Source: Vibrio methylphosphonaticus (lineage in GTDB: Bacteria > Pseudomonadota > Gammaproteobacteria > Enterobacterales > Vibrionaceae). From it: a stretch of DNA of 64,000 bases. Positions 26,108-35,853 of this stretch are shown in pieces. The stretch is from contig NZ_JAMKMS010000022.1 of the NCBI RefSeq assembly GCF_023634655.1, forward strand, positions 1 through 64,000. The letters are read 5' to 3'. The position numbers were made by a program, and so were the translations under genes. A model generated the notes under the pieces. The model had not been told where the DNA came from and ran no database searches. It saw only the letters and a list, made by a program, of their open reading frames with translations. Each line of letters begins with the position of its first letter. Within the stretch, counting starts at the first letter, position 1.

Positions 26108-26388
26108 TGAACCGATACCTACTAGATATAAAAGCGGATGATAAAAGCGTCCTACTTGAGCGAGTATTGCGCGTGATCCGCCATCGTGGATTTATCATCA
26201 AGCAAGTTGCCGCGACACAAAATCATGAAAGCAAGATTGCCAGTGTAGAGATAATCGTTGATAGTGATCGTCCGATTTCTACGCTGATCAATCAGATTGA
26301 AAAACTCTGGGATATTCGTACTGTTGACGTCACTGAACTCAAAACTAACCAGCTGACGAATCACAACCTACAAGAACAAAGTGCATAA
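26107..26388 (+). CDS. ilvM: Acetolactate synthase II small regulatory subunit
   Basis: A 93-residue ACT-domain protein (about 1-75) needed for activity and stability of IlvG. Start at 26107 overlaps the ilvG stop, implying translational coupling; an in-frame opening upstream at 26053 lies inside ilvG and is rejected. Length is close to E. coli IlvM (87). Confidence 0.93.
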   Translation: MNRYLLDIKADDKSVLLERVLRVIRHRGFIIKQVAATQNHESKIASVEIIVDSDRPISTLINQIEKLWDIRTVDVTELKTNQLTNHNLQEQSA

Positions 26389-26401
26389 GGAAGAACGCTA
26401 A

Positions 26402-27361
26402 ATGGCTACAAGTACAGCAGATTTTATTTGGTTTAATGGTGAAATGGTTCCATGGGCTGAGGCAAATGTTCATGTCCTTACTCATGCTATGCACTATGGT
26501 ACGTCGGTTTTTGAAGGCGTGCGTTGTTACAATACTCCGAATGGCCCGGTTATCTTCCGCCACCCAGAGCACGCAAAACGTCTAAAAAACTCAGCAAAAA
26601 TCTACCGTTTCCCGATCCCTTATACCGAAGAAGAGATCATGGAAGCGACCCGTGAAACCGTTCGCCAAAATAAACTCGAGTCCGCGTACATTCGTCCTCT
26701 TGGTTTTGTTGGTAACGTTGGACTAGGTGTTTGCCCACCAGAAGATTCTGTCATGGAATTGATTATTGCCGCCTTCCCATGGGGTTCTTATCTAGGTGAA
26801 GAAGCGCTTGCAAATGGCGTGGACGCCATGATTTCCAGCTGGAATCGCGCCGCTCCCAACACAATTCCAACCGCGGCAAAGGCGGGCGGTAATTACCTAT
26901 CATCTTTACTTGTTGGTGGTGAGGCTCGACGTCACGGCTATGACGAAGGTATCGCTCTGAGTGTTGATGGCTACCTCTCTGAAGGTGCTGGCGAGAACAT
27001 CTTCGTCATCAAAGATGGCATCATCATGACACCACCTGCCACCAGCGCAATTCTTCCTGGCATTACTCGTGACAGCATTATGACGATTGCCAAAGATATG
27101 GGTTATGACGTTCGTGAAACCAACATTGCCCGCGAAGCACTATACCTTGCCGATGAGATTTTCATGACAGGCACCGCTGCTGAAATCGTGCCGGTTCGTT
27201 CTGTAGATAAAATTGAAGTGGGCGAAGGAAAGCGTGGGCCTATTACTAAAGTCATGCAAGACGCTTACTTTGGTCTGTTCAACGGTACCACTGAAGATAA
27301 ATGGGGTTGGCTCGACTATGTCTACCCACAAGACGCTAACAACACTGCATCAGTAAAATAA
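26402..27361 (+). CDS. ilvE: Branched-chain amino acid aminotransferase
   Basis: A 319-residue class IV (fold type IV) PLP enzyme interconverting branched-chain amino acids and 2-oxo acids with glutamate. Catalytic lysine K160 lies in TAAKAGGNYLSS; YGTSVFEGVRCY (about 31-43) and SEGAGENIF are family signatures. Third structural gene of ilvGMEDA, 13 bp after ilvM, with AAGGAAG upstream. Confidence 0.97.
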   Translation: MATSTADFIWFNGEMVPWAEANVHVLTHAMHYGTSVFEGVRCYNTPNGPVIFRHPEHAKRLKNSAKIYRFPIPYTEEEIMEATRETVRQNKLESAYIRPLGFVGNVGLGVCPPEDSVMELIIAAFPWGSYLGEEALANGVDAMISSWNRAAPNTIPTAAKAGGNYLSSLLVGGEARRHGYDEGIALSVDGYLSEGAGENIFVIKDGIIMTPPATSAILPGITRDSIMTIAKDMGYDVRETNIAREALYLADEIFMTGTAAEIVPVRSVDKIEVGEGKRGPITKVMQDAYFGLFNGTTEDKWGWLDYVYPQDANNTASVK

Positions 27362-27373
27362 GGAGCGAGTACA

Positions 27374-29215
27374 ATGCCTATCTACAAATCCGCGACCTCA
27401 ACACACGGTCGTAATATGGCGGGTGCTCGTGCACTTTGGCGAGCAACGGGTGTTAAAGACGAAGACTTTGGCAAGCCAATTATTGCTGTCGTCAACTCGT
27501 TCACCCAATTCGTCCCAGGTCACGTCCATCTTAAAGATATGGGTCAGCTGGTGGCGGGGGAAATTGAAAAAGCCGGCGGTATTGCTAAAGAATTTAATAC
27601 GATTGCTGTTGATGATGGCATTGCGATGGGTCACGGCGGCATGCTGTATTCACTGCCATCACGAGAGCTGATTGCCGATTCGGTTGAATACATGGTCAAT
27701 GCGCACTGTGCCGATGCTATGGTGTGTATCTCCAACTGTGACAAAATCACCCCAGGAATGATGATGGCAGCAATGCGCCTCAACATTCCAGTTATCTTTG
27801 TCTCTGGCGGTCCTATGGAAGCGGGTAAAACCAAGCTTTCCGATCAAATCATTAAACTGGATCTGGTTGATGCCATGATCCAAGGTGCCGATCCAACGAT
27901 TTCTGATGAGCAAAGTGAGCAAGTTGAGCGTTCTGCCTGCCCAACTTGTGGTTCATGTTCTGGTATGTTTACGGCCAACTCAATGAACTGTCTAACAGAA
28001 GCTCTCGGCCTTTCTCAACCAGGTAACGGTTCTATGTTAGCGACCCACGCTGACCGTGAACAATTATTCCTCAATGCCGGCAAGCGCATCATCGAACTAA
28101 CCAAGCGTTACTACGAACAAGACGATGAATCTGCACTGCCACGCAATATTGCCAACCGTGCTGCGTTTGAGAACGCGATGGCGCTAGACATTGCGATGGG
28201 TGGGTCAAGTAATACCGTTCTGCACCTCTTAGCCTCCGCGCAAGAAGGTGAGATTGACTTCGACATGAATGATATCGATGAGATGTCACGCCGTGTCCCA
28301 CACCTATGTAAAGTGGCACCATCGACACCGAAATACCATATGGAAGATGTCCACCGTGCTGGTGGTGTGATGGCGATTCTGGGTGAACTTGATCGTGCAG
28401 GATTGCTCAATAACGATACGCGTACTGTACTCGGTCTTTCTATGAAAGAGCAATTGGCGCAATACGACATCATGCAAACCGAAGATGAAGACGTGCTAAC
28501 GTTCTTCCGCGCTGGCCCTGCCGGCATCCGCACCACAAAAGCCTTTTCTCAAGATTGCCGTTGGGATCGCCTCGATGATGATCGCAAAGAGGGCTGTATC
28601 CGCACCAAGGAAAATGCCTTTAGCCAAGAGGGCGGACTAGCCGTACTGAGCGGAAACATTGCCGTCGATGGCTGTATTGTCAAAACCGCTGGTGTCGATG
28701 AAGACAGCCTCATCTTCCGTGGCCCGGCCGTGGTTTTTGAAAGCCAAGAAGATGCGGTAGACGGTATTTTGGGTGGTAAAGTCAAAGCGGGCGATGTTGT
28801 CATTATCCGTTATGAAGGCCCTAAAGGTGGCCCTGGTATGCAGGAAATGCTCTACCCAACCACATACCTCAAGTCTATGGGACTGGGTAAAGAATGTGCG
28901 TTGCTTACCGACGGTCGCTTCTCAGGTGGTACGTCAGGCCTATCGATTGGTCACGCCTCTCCAGAAGCCGCTAACGGTGGCGCCATTGGCCTGGTAAACA
29001 ATGGCGATATTATTAATATCAATATCCCTGCGCGTTCTATTTCTCTGGATGTCCCAGAAGAGGAGTTAGCAGCTCGACGTGAAGCACAAAACCAGCTGGG
29101 CTGGAAACCTGCCAATCGTGAGCGTGTCGTTTCTTTGGCACTTAAAGCGTATGCGAGTATGGCAACAAGTGCGGATAAAGGTGCAGTGCGAGACAAGTCT
29201 AAACTCGAGGGGTAG
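27374..29215 (+). CDS. ilvD: Dihydroxy-acid dehydratase
   Basis: A 613-residue iron-sulfur dehydratase forming the 2-oxo acids of valine and isoleucine. Cluster cysteines are visible in SNCDK (C122) and CPTCGSCSGMF near 195, and the C-terminal TDGRFSGGTSG block is intact. Length equals the family norm (616 in E. coli). Preceded by AAGGAGCG, 12 bp after ilvE. Confidence 0.97.
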   Translation: MPIYKSATSTHGRNMAGARALWRATGVKDEDFGKPIIAVVNSFTQFVPGHVHLKDMGQLVAGEIEKAGGIAKEFNTIAVDDGIAMGHGGMLYSLPSRELIADSVEYMVNAHCADAMVCISNCDKITPGMMMAAMRLNIPVIFVSGGPMEAGKTKLSDQIIKLDLVDAMIQGADPTISDEQSEQVERSACPTCGSCSGMFTANSMNCLTEALGLSQPGNGSMLATHADREQLFLNAGKRIIELTKRYYEQDDESALPRNIANRAAFENAMALDIAMGGSSNTVLHLLASAQEGEIDFDMNDIDEMSRRVPHLCKVAPSTPKYHMEDVHRAGGVMAILGELDRAGLLNNDTRTVLGLSMKEQLAQYDIMQTEDEDVLTFFRAGPAGIRTTKAFSQDCRWDRLDDDRKEGCIRTKENAFSQEGGLAVLSGNIAVDGCIVKTAGVDEDSLIFRGPAVVFESQEDAVDGILGGKVKAGDVVIIRYEGPKGGPGMQEMLYPTTYLKSMGLGKECALLTDGRFSGGTSGLSIGHASPEAANGGAIGLVNNGDIININIPARSISLDVPEEELAARREAQNQLGWKPANRERVVSLALKAYASMATSADKGAVRDKSKLEG

Positions 29216-29223
29216 TATCAAAA

Positions 29224-30759
29224 ATGAGTACTGATAGTTTTCCCAAAACCGGCGCAGAGTATCTGCGCCAGGTATTACGCGCTCCCGTTTACGAAGTGGC
29301 GACATTAACGCCATTGCAAGATATGCCTCGCTTATCTGCTCGTATTCAGAATAACGTGCAAATCAAACGTGAAGATCGCCAGCCCGTGCATTCATTTAAG
29401 CTACGCGGTGCCTATAACATGGTATCCAACCTTACTGAAGCGCAAAAAAAAGCGGGCGTCATCGCGGCCTCAGCAGGTAACCACGCACAAGGTATGGCGC
29501 TGTCTGGTACCAAGCTAGGCATTAGCACGACCATCGTGATGCCTAAAACCACGCCAGATATTAAAGTGGATGCGGTGCGAAGTTTTGGTGGTCAGGTTGT
29601 CTTACATGGCAACAACTTTGATGAAGCAAAAGCCGAAGCAGAGCGTTTATCCGATTTGCACGGTTTTACCTTTGTGCCTCCCTTTGATCACCCCCTTGTC
29701 ATTGCTGGACAAGGCACGATTGGAATGGAAATGCTGCAACAAAATGGTCATCTCGACTATATTTTTGTTCCAGTCGGTGGCGGTGGTTTGGCGGCTGGCA
29801 TCGCGGTATTAGTCAAACAACTGATGCCGGAAATCAAAGTTATCGCAGTGGAGCCTGAAGACTCTGCGTGCTTGAAAGCTGCACTAGACGCTGGAAAGCC
29901 CGTCGCTTTAGACCAAGTGAGTATGTTTGCTGATGGCGTTGCGGTGAAAATTATCGGTCAAGAAACCTTCCGCCTTTGCCAAGAATACATTGATGGGCAC
30001 ATTACCGTCTCCAGTGACGAAATATGTTCTGCAGTAAAAGATATTTTCGAAGACACGCGAGCCATCGCAGAGCCTTCTGGCGCGCTTGCGTTAGCAGGGC
30101 TTAAAAAGTTTGCCGAAAAACACGCGCTGCAAGATAAGCAATTGGGAACGGTACTTTCTGGCGCAAATACCAATTTTCATGGCTTACGCTATGTTTCTGA
30201 ACGCTGTGAGCTCGGTGAAAAGCGAGAAGGTTTACTCGCGGTCACGATCCCAGAACATCAAGGTGCCTTCTTTGAATTCTGTAACATCATTGGCGGCCGC
30301 GCTGTCACTGAATTCAACTACCGTTACAATGATGACAAGCTGGCGAATATCTTTGTTGGTGTGCGCCTTGCTGGTGGTCAAGAAGAGCTCGATAGTATCA
30401 TCAAAGATTTACGAGCAGGCGGCTACCCGGTTGCTGACCTGTCTGATGATGAGATGGCCAAACTGCATATCCGTTATATGATTGGTGGTAAGCCCTCTAA
30501 GCCTCTTCAGGAGCGATTATATAGCTTTGAATTCCCAGAGTATCCAGGCGCTCTTTTGAAGTTCCTAAGCACGCTGGGGACGCATTGGAATATCAGCCTA
30601 TTCAACTACCGCAACCATGGTGCTGACTACGGTCGTGTACTGTGTGGCTTCGAGCTACAAGAAAGTGATCTCTCTGAGTTTTCCTCACATCTACGTGAAT
30701 TGGGCTACCAATGTAAAGATGAAACGGATAACCCATCGTATCAATTTTTCTTGTCATAA
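29224..30759 (+). CDS. ilvA: Biosynthetic threonine deaminase
   Basis: A 511-residue PLP enzyme deaminating threonine to 2-oxobutyrate for isoleucine. The catalytic lysine K59 is in HSFKLRGAYN, the glycine-rich PLP phosphate loop is VGGGGLAAG, and two ACT-like regulatory domains occupy about 325-511, so isoleucine feedback inhibition is expected. Last gene of ilvGMEDA, 8 bp after ilvD; a terminator follows at 30813-30842. Confidence 0.97.
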   Translation: MSTDSFPKTGAEYLRQVLRAPVYEVATLTPLQDMPRLSARIQNNVQIKREDRQPVHSFKLRGAYNMVSNLTEAQKKAGVIAASAGNHAQGMALSGTKLGISTTIVMPKTTPDIKVDAVRSFGGQVVLHGNNFDEAKAEAERLSDLHGFTFVPPFDHPLVIAGQGTIGMEMLQQNGHLDYIFVPVGGGGLAAGIAVLVKQLMPEIKVIAVEPEDSACLKAALDAGKPVALDQVSMFADGVAVKIIGQETFRLCQEYIDGHITVSSDEICSAVKDIFEDTRAIAEPSGALALAGLKKFAEKHALQDKQLGTVLSGANTNFHGLRYVSERCELGEKREGLLAVTIPEHQGAFFEFCNIIGGRAVTEFNYRYNDDKLANIFVGVRLAGGQEELDSIIKDLRAGGYPVADLSDDEMAKLHIRYMIGGKPSKPLQERLYSFEFPEYPGALLKFLSTLGTHWNISLFNYRNHGADYGRVLCGFELQESDLSEFSSHLRELGYQCKDETDNPSYQFFLS

Positions 30760-30812
30760 CACCTAGCTTCACTCACGCGCTATGCCAATTTAGAGCCCAG
30801 GCTTTACCTATT

Positions 30813-30842
30813 AAAAAACGCCTCATTAGAGGCGTTTTTTTT
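30813..30842. terminator. Terminator of the ilv operon
   Basis: AAAAAACGCCTC (30813-30824), loop ATTA, GAGGCGTTTTTT (30829-30840) plus T. With A- and T-tracts it may also serve the convergent diguanylate cyclase gene. Confidence 0.92.
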
Positions 30843-30867
30843 ATTAATTTTTTCTTAGTCAGTGCAA

Positions 30868-32535
30868 CTACTGATTTTCAACCAAACCAAGGTCCGGCGA
30901 TTTAAATTCATTGTACTGTCGATAGTTCACCACTCGGTCCCTTCCGTGATCTTTCGCTAAATAGAGGGCTTTATCTGCCATCTTAATCAACGCTTCTATA
31001 TCGGACGCGGGATCAGGGTACGTCGCAACACCAATCGAAACACTCAATTGCCCCAAAGATAGTCCTTTATGCTCTAAATGCATGGTTCGAATCTGATTAA
31101 CAATGTTATTGGCGTATTCAGTGGCGTCTAGCATATCGCAGTGCGGTAAGATTACCGCTAACTCTTCGCCACCTAATCGGCACGCTATTTCATCATCCGC
31201 GACCATTCGTTTAAGTAAAGAGCTGATCTCTTTTAAAACATAGTCTCCGGCATCATGACCGAAGTTGTCGTTAAAACGCTTAAAGTGGTCAAGATCAAGC
31301 ATGAGTAGTGACAATGACTCACTGCTCGTTGCTGAGTTATTGGTGTGCTCTGTCAGTTTTTGTTCAAAGAATCGGCGATTGTAAAGTCCCGTTAATGGGT
31401 CGCTTAACGCCTGTGAGCGGAGTTTTTCTTGTAAGCTTAAATTCGCTAGCGCTAAGCCAAGATGCTCCGCCACACTGTATGCCAGTTGGGTAGTGAGTTC
31501 ATCCACCTCTATTCCACCCTGTCCAAAATACAAATGCATAATACCAATCGTATTACCATGGGCCGTTAGCGGAATACATAAGGTTTGATTGTTATCTATC
31601 GCCGACATATGCTCACACGATAAATGATGAAACTCTTCAATCGATAAATGACTCCGTCCTGTGCGTAACGACCAACATTCATCGGGAGCGAAACTCTTAC
31701 TACCAGGCCATTTATCCCCCCAATCCAATTGATTAACTAGTTGGTTTCTCGAAGAACGCATCAATGAAATACTGCCATTTACTCGCCCAAGAATTCGCGG
31801 CACGATATCCTCAACCACACGCTGAGCTTCCACCAAGTTCTGACATGCCGCTAGCATGTTGGCCAAACGGTGCATCAGTTCAATCTCTAAAGTACGCTGA
31901 CGTATACGTTCATCCTGCTTGTTCTTTTCAGCTGTGACGCTGGCTTCTATCTGACGATGACTCAGTAAAGAAGTAGCAATAAGCATCGTAATACTTAACA
32001 ACGCCAAACCGATTAAGATACTCATTAATTGAAAGGTCATGTCTTTGAGGTGATGCATCGGCACAGAGAGAACCACCACGAAGTCTTGTTGGTCAATATA
32101 GACTTTTCGGGAGGAATATAACAAATCGACAGATAGAACCGAGCTAAAGCGAACATCACCACCCGCCCCATTTTCCCATGCTTGAATAAACTCTGGTCGG
32201 TTTGCATGACTATCGAGATCAACTAAGGCGCGATCTGACAATGCCGTATCGCCAACGACAACGCCATTGCTATTGATAACCTGAATTCGGGCATCGGCAT
32301 CTGCCTGAGTGAGGTCTCCAATATAATCATCAATTTGTAAGCTGTTATTGAAACGAGGGCTGTCTTCTTGAATTTCATAAATGACATCAGTCAATAGAGA
32401 ATCTGTTGTACGCTTTACTGACTCGTGAACCAAGCGCTCTAAGGTAAAATAAAACCCATACAAGCCCCCAATCATCACAGCGGACAGAGCAATAACGGGT
32501 AGCAGCTGCCACTTTTTATCAATTAACTTCGACAT
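30868..32535 (-). CDS. Membrane diguanylate cyclase with periplasmic sensor, GAF-like and GGDEF domains
   Basis: A 555-residue protein with helices at about 12-30 and 170-192 flanking a periplasmic sensor region of about 140 residues, a coiled segment, a GAF-like region (about 225-370), and a C-terminal GGDEF domain starting at DPLTGLYNRRFF. The active-site loop is GGEEL (455-459), a functional GGDEF variant, and DLDHFKRFND supplies metal ligands. The product-inhibition RxxD site expected just upstream is replaced by ADDE, so feedback inhibition by c-di-GMP is probably lost. The ligand is unknown. Monocistronic. Confidence 0.9.
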   Translation of the reverse strand: MSKLIDKKWQLLPVIALSAVMIGGLYGFYFTLERLVHESVKRTTDSLLTDVIYEIQEDSPRFNNSLQIDDYIGDLTQADADARIQVINSNGVVVGDTALSDRALVDLDSHANRPEFIQAWENGAGGDVRFSSVLSVDLLYSSRKVYIDQQDFVVVLSVPMHHLKDMTFQLMSILIGLALLSITMLIATSLLSHRQIEASVTAEKNKQDERIRQRTLEIELMHRLANMLAACQNLVEAQRVVEDIVPRILGRVNGSISLMRSSRNQLVNQLDWGDKWPGSKSFAPDECWSLRTGRSHLSIEEFHHLSCEHMSAIDNNQTLCIPLTAHGNTIGIMHLYFGQGGIEVDELTTQLAYSVAEHLGLALANLSLQEKLRSQALSDPLTGLYNRRFFEQKLTEHTNNSATSSESLSLLMLDLDHFKRFNDNFGHDAGDYVLKEISSLLKRMVADDEIACRLGGEELAVILPHCDMLDATEYANNIVNQIRTMHLEHKGLSLGQLSVSIGVATYPDPASDIEALIKMADKALYLAKDHGRDRVVNYRQYNEFKSPDLGLVENQ

Positions 32536-32622
32536 TCACTACAACTTATTTACCGAACAGCGTTCAAAAGAAAAACAACATAGCGTTCTTTTTAACCAAG
32601 AGCAATCAGAATATCGCCTAAT

Positions 32623-33525
32623 TTAGTGTTTTAACCAATCCGAATTCAATTGGTTTGATGAGCCAAGATAATTAAGCATCCACTGAATCAACTTATTGCT
32701 GTCATCCTTACGCCAAACTAAACAACACTGGCTATCTATGGTGTCATTGTTCAGCGATCGCGCCACCAGCAAACCGCTATCAATAAGGGGCTCTGCGATA
32801 TGTCGAGGCATGTAGCCGATACCAACACCATTTTTCAGACACTCTATTGCCGAATACCAATTCGGCAATAATAAGCGACGCTGTCTAGGGCTATGCTGAG
32901 TATGACGCTTTGGTAATACGCGTGATGTGTCATCGAGACAAATAGCGGGAAACTGACTAGCAAACTCTTCATTTAACTCAGTCGCTTGCGCGCACGGGTG
33001 TAAGGGGGACATCACCAATGTCCACTGTAACTCCCCCATTGGTCTCACTCCATATTCTCCACTAACCGGAATCGCCGACGTCGCGCCAATCACAATATCC
33101 GCTCGCTGCTCAGAAATTGCCTCCCAAGAGCCATTGTATACTTCCATATTGATCTGTAATTCTGCCGACTCAAATTCAGCGTAAAAATCTTCAATCAACA
33201 CCGACAATTTATCGACTTTTACAATGTTGTCTAAGGTCAACTTAAGTCTCTTCTGCCACCCCGAGGCCGCCCGCCGAGTATGACGAGTCAGTTCATCCAT
33301 TTGGCGAAGTAGTCGTCTCGCCTCTGCGATAAACACTTCTCCCGCTGGTGTCAGTTCCACACGACGAGGTAATCGCTTAAACAAAGGGGTGCCAATCTCT
33401 TGCTCTATCTGTCGTACGCTATAACTGATTGCAGACGGGACTTTATGCAATGCTTCTGCTGCCGCACTAAAACTGCCGAGTCGTGCAATCATATCTAACA
33501 TTTCAAGTGACGGACGAGAGTACAT
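32623..33525 (-). CDS. punR: LysR-family regulator, PunR-like
   Basis: A 300-residue LysR regulator: N-terminal winged helix-turn-helix (about 1-60; SFSAAAEALHKVPSAISYSVRQ) and a periplasmic-binding-protein-like effector domain (about 90-295). It is divergent from a PunC-type transporter, the arrangement of E. coli punR (ydhB)/punC (ydhC), where PunR activates the purine nucleoside exporter/importer. The symbol rests on that synteny and resemblance, not on a measured function. Confidence 0.82.
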   Translation of the reverse strand: MYSRPSLEMLDMIARLGSFSAAAEALHKVPSAISYSVRQIEQEIGTPLFKRLPRRVELTPAGEVFIAEARRLLRQMDELTRHTRRAASGWQKRLKLTLDNIVKVDKLSVLIEDFYAEFESAELQINMEVYNGSWEAISEQRADIVIGATSAIPVSGEYGVRPMGELQWTLVMSPLHPCAQATELNEEFASQFPAICLDDTSRVLPKRHTQHSPRQRRLLLPNWYSAIECLKNGVGIGYMPRHIAEPLIDSGLLVARSLNNDTIDSQCCLVWRKDDSNKLIQWMLNYLGSSNQLNSDWLKH

Positions 33526-33573
33526 ATTCTACCTTTCAATTTTTTTGATTCATAACCACAAAATATAGCGTTT

Positions 33574-33596
33574 TATTTTTAGTAATTCCAAAAATA
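33574..33596. promoter_or_regulatory. Candidate LysR operator between punR and punC
   Basis: TATTTTT (33574-33580), 9-bp spacer, AAAAATA (33590-33596): a dyad fitting the T-N11-A core of LysR sites, placed in the divergent intergenic region. Confidence 0.6.
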
Positions 33597-33665
33597 GAAT
33601 ACACCACAACAACAGCATGGGCTGGAAACAACTCATTCCTGTGAAAAAAATTCAAAGGAATTACA

Positions 33666-34871
33666 ATGAAGATCTCTAAACTGCAACTCATCTATCTATC
33701 TATTCTGTCCATGCTTGGATTCATCGCCACAGATATGTACTTGCCTGCGTTCAAGTTAATCGAACAAGATTTTGCTACCGGACCAGAACAAATTGCATTG
33801 TCATTGACTGTATTTTTAGTTGGTATGGGCTTAGGACAATTTGTTTGGGGTCTGGCGAGCGATCGCTTTGGTCACAGAAAAACCCTTTTTACTGGCTTAG
33901 TTGTCTTTACTGTCGCGTCAATAGGTCTCGCTTGGAGTCAAGAAGTATGGCAATTGCTAGCATTACGAATGCTACAAGCCATCGGCGTGTGTGCTCCCGC
34001 TGTCATTTGGCAATCGATGGTTATCGACAAGTTTGATAAAAAGACCAGCCAACAAATTTTCGCAACGATCATGCCGTTAGTCGCACTATCCCCAGCCCTT
34101 GCGCCTCAACTTGGCGTACTCCTGACGGAGTTCTGGGGTTGGCACAGTATTTTTGTTGTCCTTGCAATGACAGGTGCGTTATTAGCGCTCATCACTTTAT
34201 CGATGAAAGATCATAGCAGCGCTAAGGTTAAATCAACGTCGGTCTCTACTGATCTAAAAAGCTTATTAGGATCGAGAGACTATATCGGGAATGTGCTTAT
34301 TTATGCCGTTGCATCAGCGGCATTTTTTGCTTACTTAACTGGTATGCCAGAAATTATGAGCCAGCTTGGCTACTCAGCGAAAGATATTGGATTGAGCTTT
34401 ATCCCACAAACTATCGCGTTTATGGTCGGTGGTTATATGGGTAAGAAACTTGTGGCCAAGCTCGGTGATGAAGCCGTTCTTAAGCAACTGTTAGGGCTTG
34501 AGACCGTAGCTATTTTGCTGGTATTTGCGGCTTGCCAATGGCAATTGACCTCGGTGTGGCCAATATTGGCGCCGTTCTGTCTACTTGCGGTCGCCAACGG
34601 AGCGATCTATCCAATCGTGGTCAACCGTGCCCTTTCTAGCGCACCACATTGCTCCGCCACAGCAGCAGGTCTGCAAAACAGTATTCAGATAGGTGTAAGT
34701 AGCTTGGCAAGTGCTCTCGTCGCCACATTCGCTGTGGTAGCTCAAGCGGCTGTGGGTTATGTCATCCTAGGGTGTTTAGTATTAATGTGGCTAGGGTATG
34801 TCATTTCAAACCCAGCATTAACAAGCGAGCTGACCATTCCTGATAACTCACGAGTGGCGAATGACGAGTAG
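33666..34871 (+). CDS. punC: MFS transporter, PunC-like (Bcr/CflA family)
   Basis: A 401-residue 12-helix major facilitator protein colinear with E. coli YdhC/PunC: LGFIATDMYLPAF at the N-terminus, the DRFGHRK loop between helices 2 and 3, RMLQAIGVCAPAVIWQ, and IPFCLLAVANGAIYPI-type segment near helix 10. PunC moves purine nucleosides; the wider family includes drug exporters, so substrate is uncertain. Divergent from punR with about 140 bp between. Confidence 0.82.
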   Translation: MKISKLQLIYLSILSMLGFIATDMYLPAFKLIEQDFATGPEQIALSLTVFLVGMGLGQFVWGLASDRFGHRKTLFTGLVVFTVASIGLAWSQEVWQLLALRMLQAIGVCAPAVIWQSMVIDKFDKKTSQQIFATIMPLVALSPALAPQLGVLLTEFWGWHSIFVVLAMTGALLALITLSMKDHSSAKVKSTSVSTDLKSLLGSRDYIGNVLIYAVASAAFFAYLTGMPEIMSQLGYSAKDIGLSFIPQTIAFMVGGYMGKKLVAKLGDEAVLKQLLGLETVAILLVFAACQWQLTSVWPILAPFCLLAVANGAIYPIVVNRALSSAPHCSATAAGLQNSIQIGVSSLASALVATFAVVAQAAVGYVILGCLVLMWLGYVISNPALTSELTIPDNSRVANDE

Positions 34872-34898
34872 TTCATAACGTGTGAATCATTCTTATGG

Positions 34899-34921
34899 CA
34901 AGCGCTTGAAGTAAGCGCTTA
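34899..34921. repeat. Two tandem 10-bp palindromes after punC
   Basis: CAAGCGCTTG (34899-34908) and TAAGCGCTTA (34912-34921), each self-complementary, separated by AAG. No T-tract follows, so not a typical terminator. Confidence 0.6.
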
Positions 34922-34954
34922 AAATAACATTTTTTAGTAAACAGCACGCAAAGT

Positions 34955-34982
34955 AAAAAGGGCGACATGGTCGCCCTTTTTT
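34955..34982. terminator. Bidirectional terminator between punC and the solute-binding gene
   Basis: AAAAAGGGCGAC (34955-34966), loop ATG, GTCGCCCTTTTTT (34970-34982). Ends 2 bp before the minus-strand stop codon. Confidence 0.9.
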
Positions 34983-34984
34983 AA

Positions 34985-35761
34985 TTAGAGACTTTTTAGC
35001 CCCCACTTCGCCGCCGTTTCATCAAAGAAACCCTGAGTCTTTTTCAATTCGACCCAATGGTTAACGTAGTTAATCCAGACTTGGTCTTTTTGCGGTAATA
35101 GCATTGAGATGGGCGTTGGCTTACGTGGTTCTTCAACAGGCACTATCGCTAATTGCTTGAATTTCGTTACCAAGGTAGCCGCTTCAACATTTGAGGTGAC
35201 TGACACATCAGCACGACGAGCTAAAAGCTCTTGGAAATCTCGTGCAGGCGCTTCAATAACAATATGTTTTGCGTCTGGAAAAAAGTCCTTTACCATTTTT
35301 TCCTGCACAGTACCGAGCGTCGCAGCCACTTTTACATCAGGCTTATTAAAGTCAGACCAATCAGAGAACTTCTGTAGATCTTTTTTCTGCACCACTGGGA
35401 CAAATGCTAAATAAAAATATGGCTGGCTATATCCTGCGACTTTAGCGCGCGACATATTCAGTGAAGCACTTCCTGTGATGTCATATTTATTCGCCGTGAT
35501 CCCATTAACCAGAGTTTTCCAGTCAGTCGCCACATACTCGACCTTAACCCCAAGATCCTTGGCTAGCTCTGTTGTCACATCAATATCAAAACCACGATAT
35601 GAATTGGTCGCAGGATCTTTCACTGTCATTGGATTCCAATCACCTGTGGTCCCTACTCTGAGTACCCCGGCGTCCAGTATTGCTTGTAATCGACTCGTTT
35701 CTGCTACAGCTTGCCCAATAGACAATACCGCAATGATAAAACCAAGAATCCACTTCTTCAT
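34985..35761 (-). CDS. Family 3 periplasmic solute-binding protein
   Basis: A 258-residue precursor with a cleavable signal (about 1-20, AVA|ETSRL) and the type II periplasmic-binding fold. The opening RLQAILDAGVLRVGTTGDWNPM resembles the cyclohexadienyl dehydratase PheC group as well as amino acid ABC binding proteins; GFDIDVTTELAKDLG and DITGSASLNMSRAKVAGYSQPYF are typical. I cannot decide between an importer receptor and a periplasmic enzyme. It is divergent from a permease gene; no ATPase is nearby. Confidence 0.82.
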   Translation of the reverse strand: MKKWILGFIIAVLSIGQAVAETSRLQAILDAGVLRVGTTGDWNPMTVKDPATNSYRGFDIDVTTELAKDLGVKVEYVATDWKTLVNGITANKYDITGSASLNMSRAKVAGYSQPYFYLAFVPVVQKKDLQKFSDWSDFNKPDVKVAATLGTVQEKMVKDFFPDAKHIVIEAPARDFQELLARRADVSVTSNVEAATLVTKFKQLAIVPVEEPRKPTPISMLLPQKDQVWINYVNHWVELKKTQGFFDETAAKWGLKSL

Positions 35762-35853
35762 TGATTAGTCCCTAAAATTATTAAACATTCATAGTACAAC
35801 CTTGATAACATAGCAGTAACAGATGGAATTTTCAGGGAAAATTAGGGACGTTT

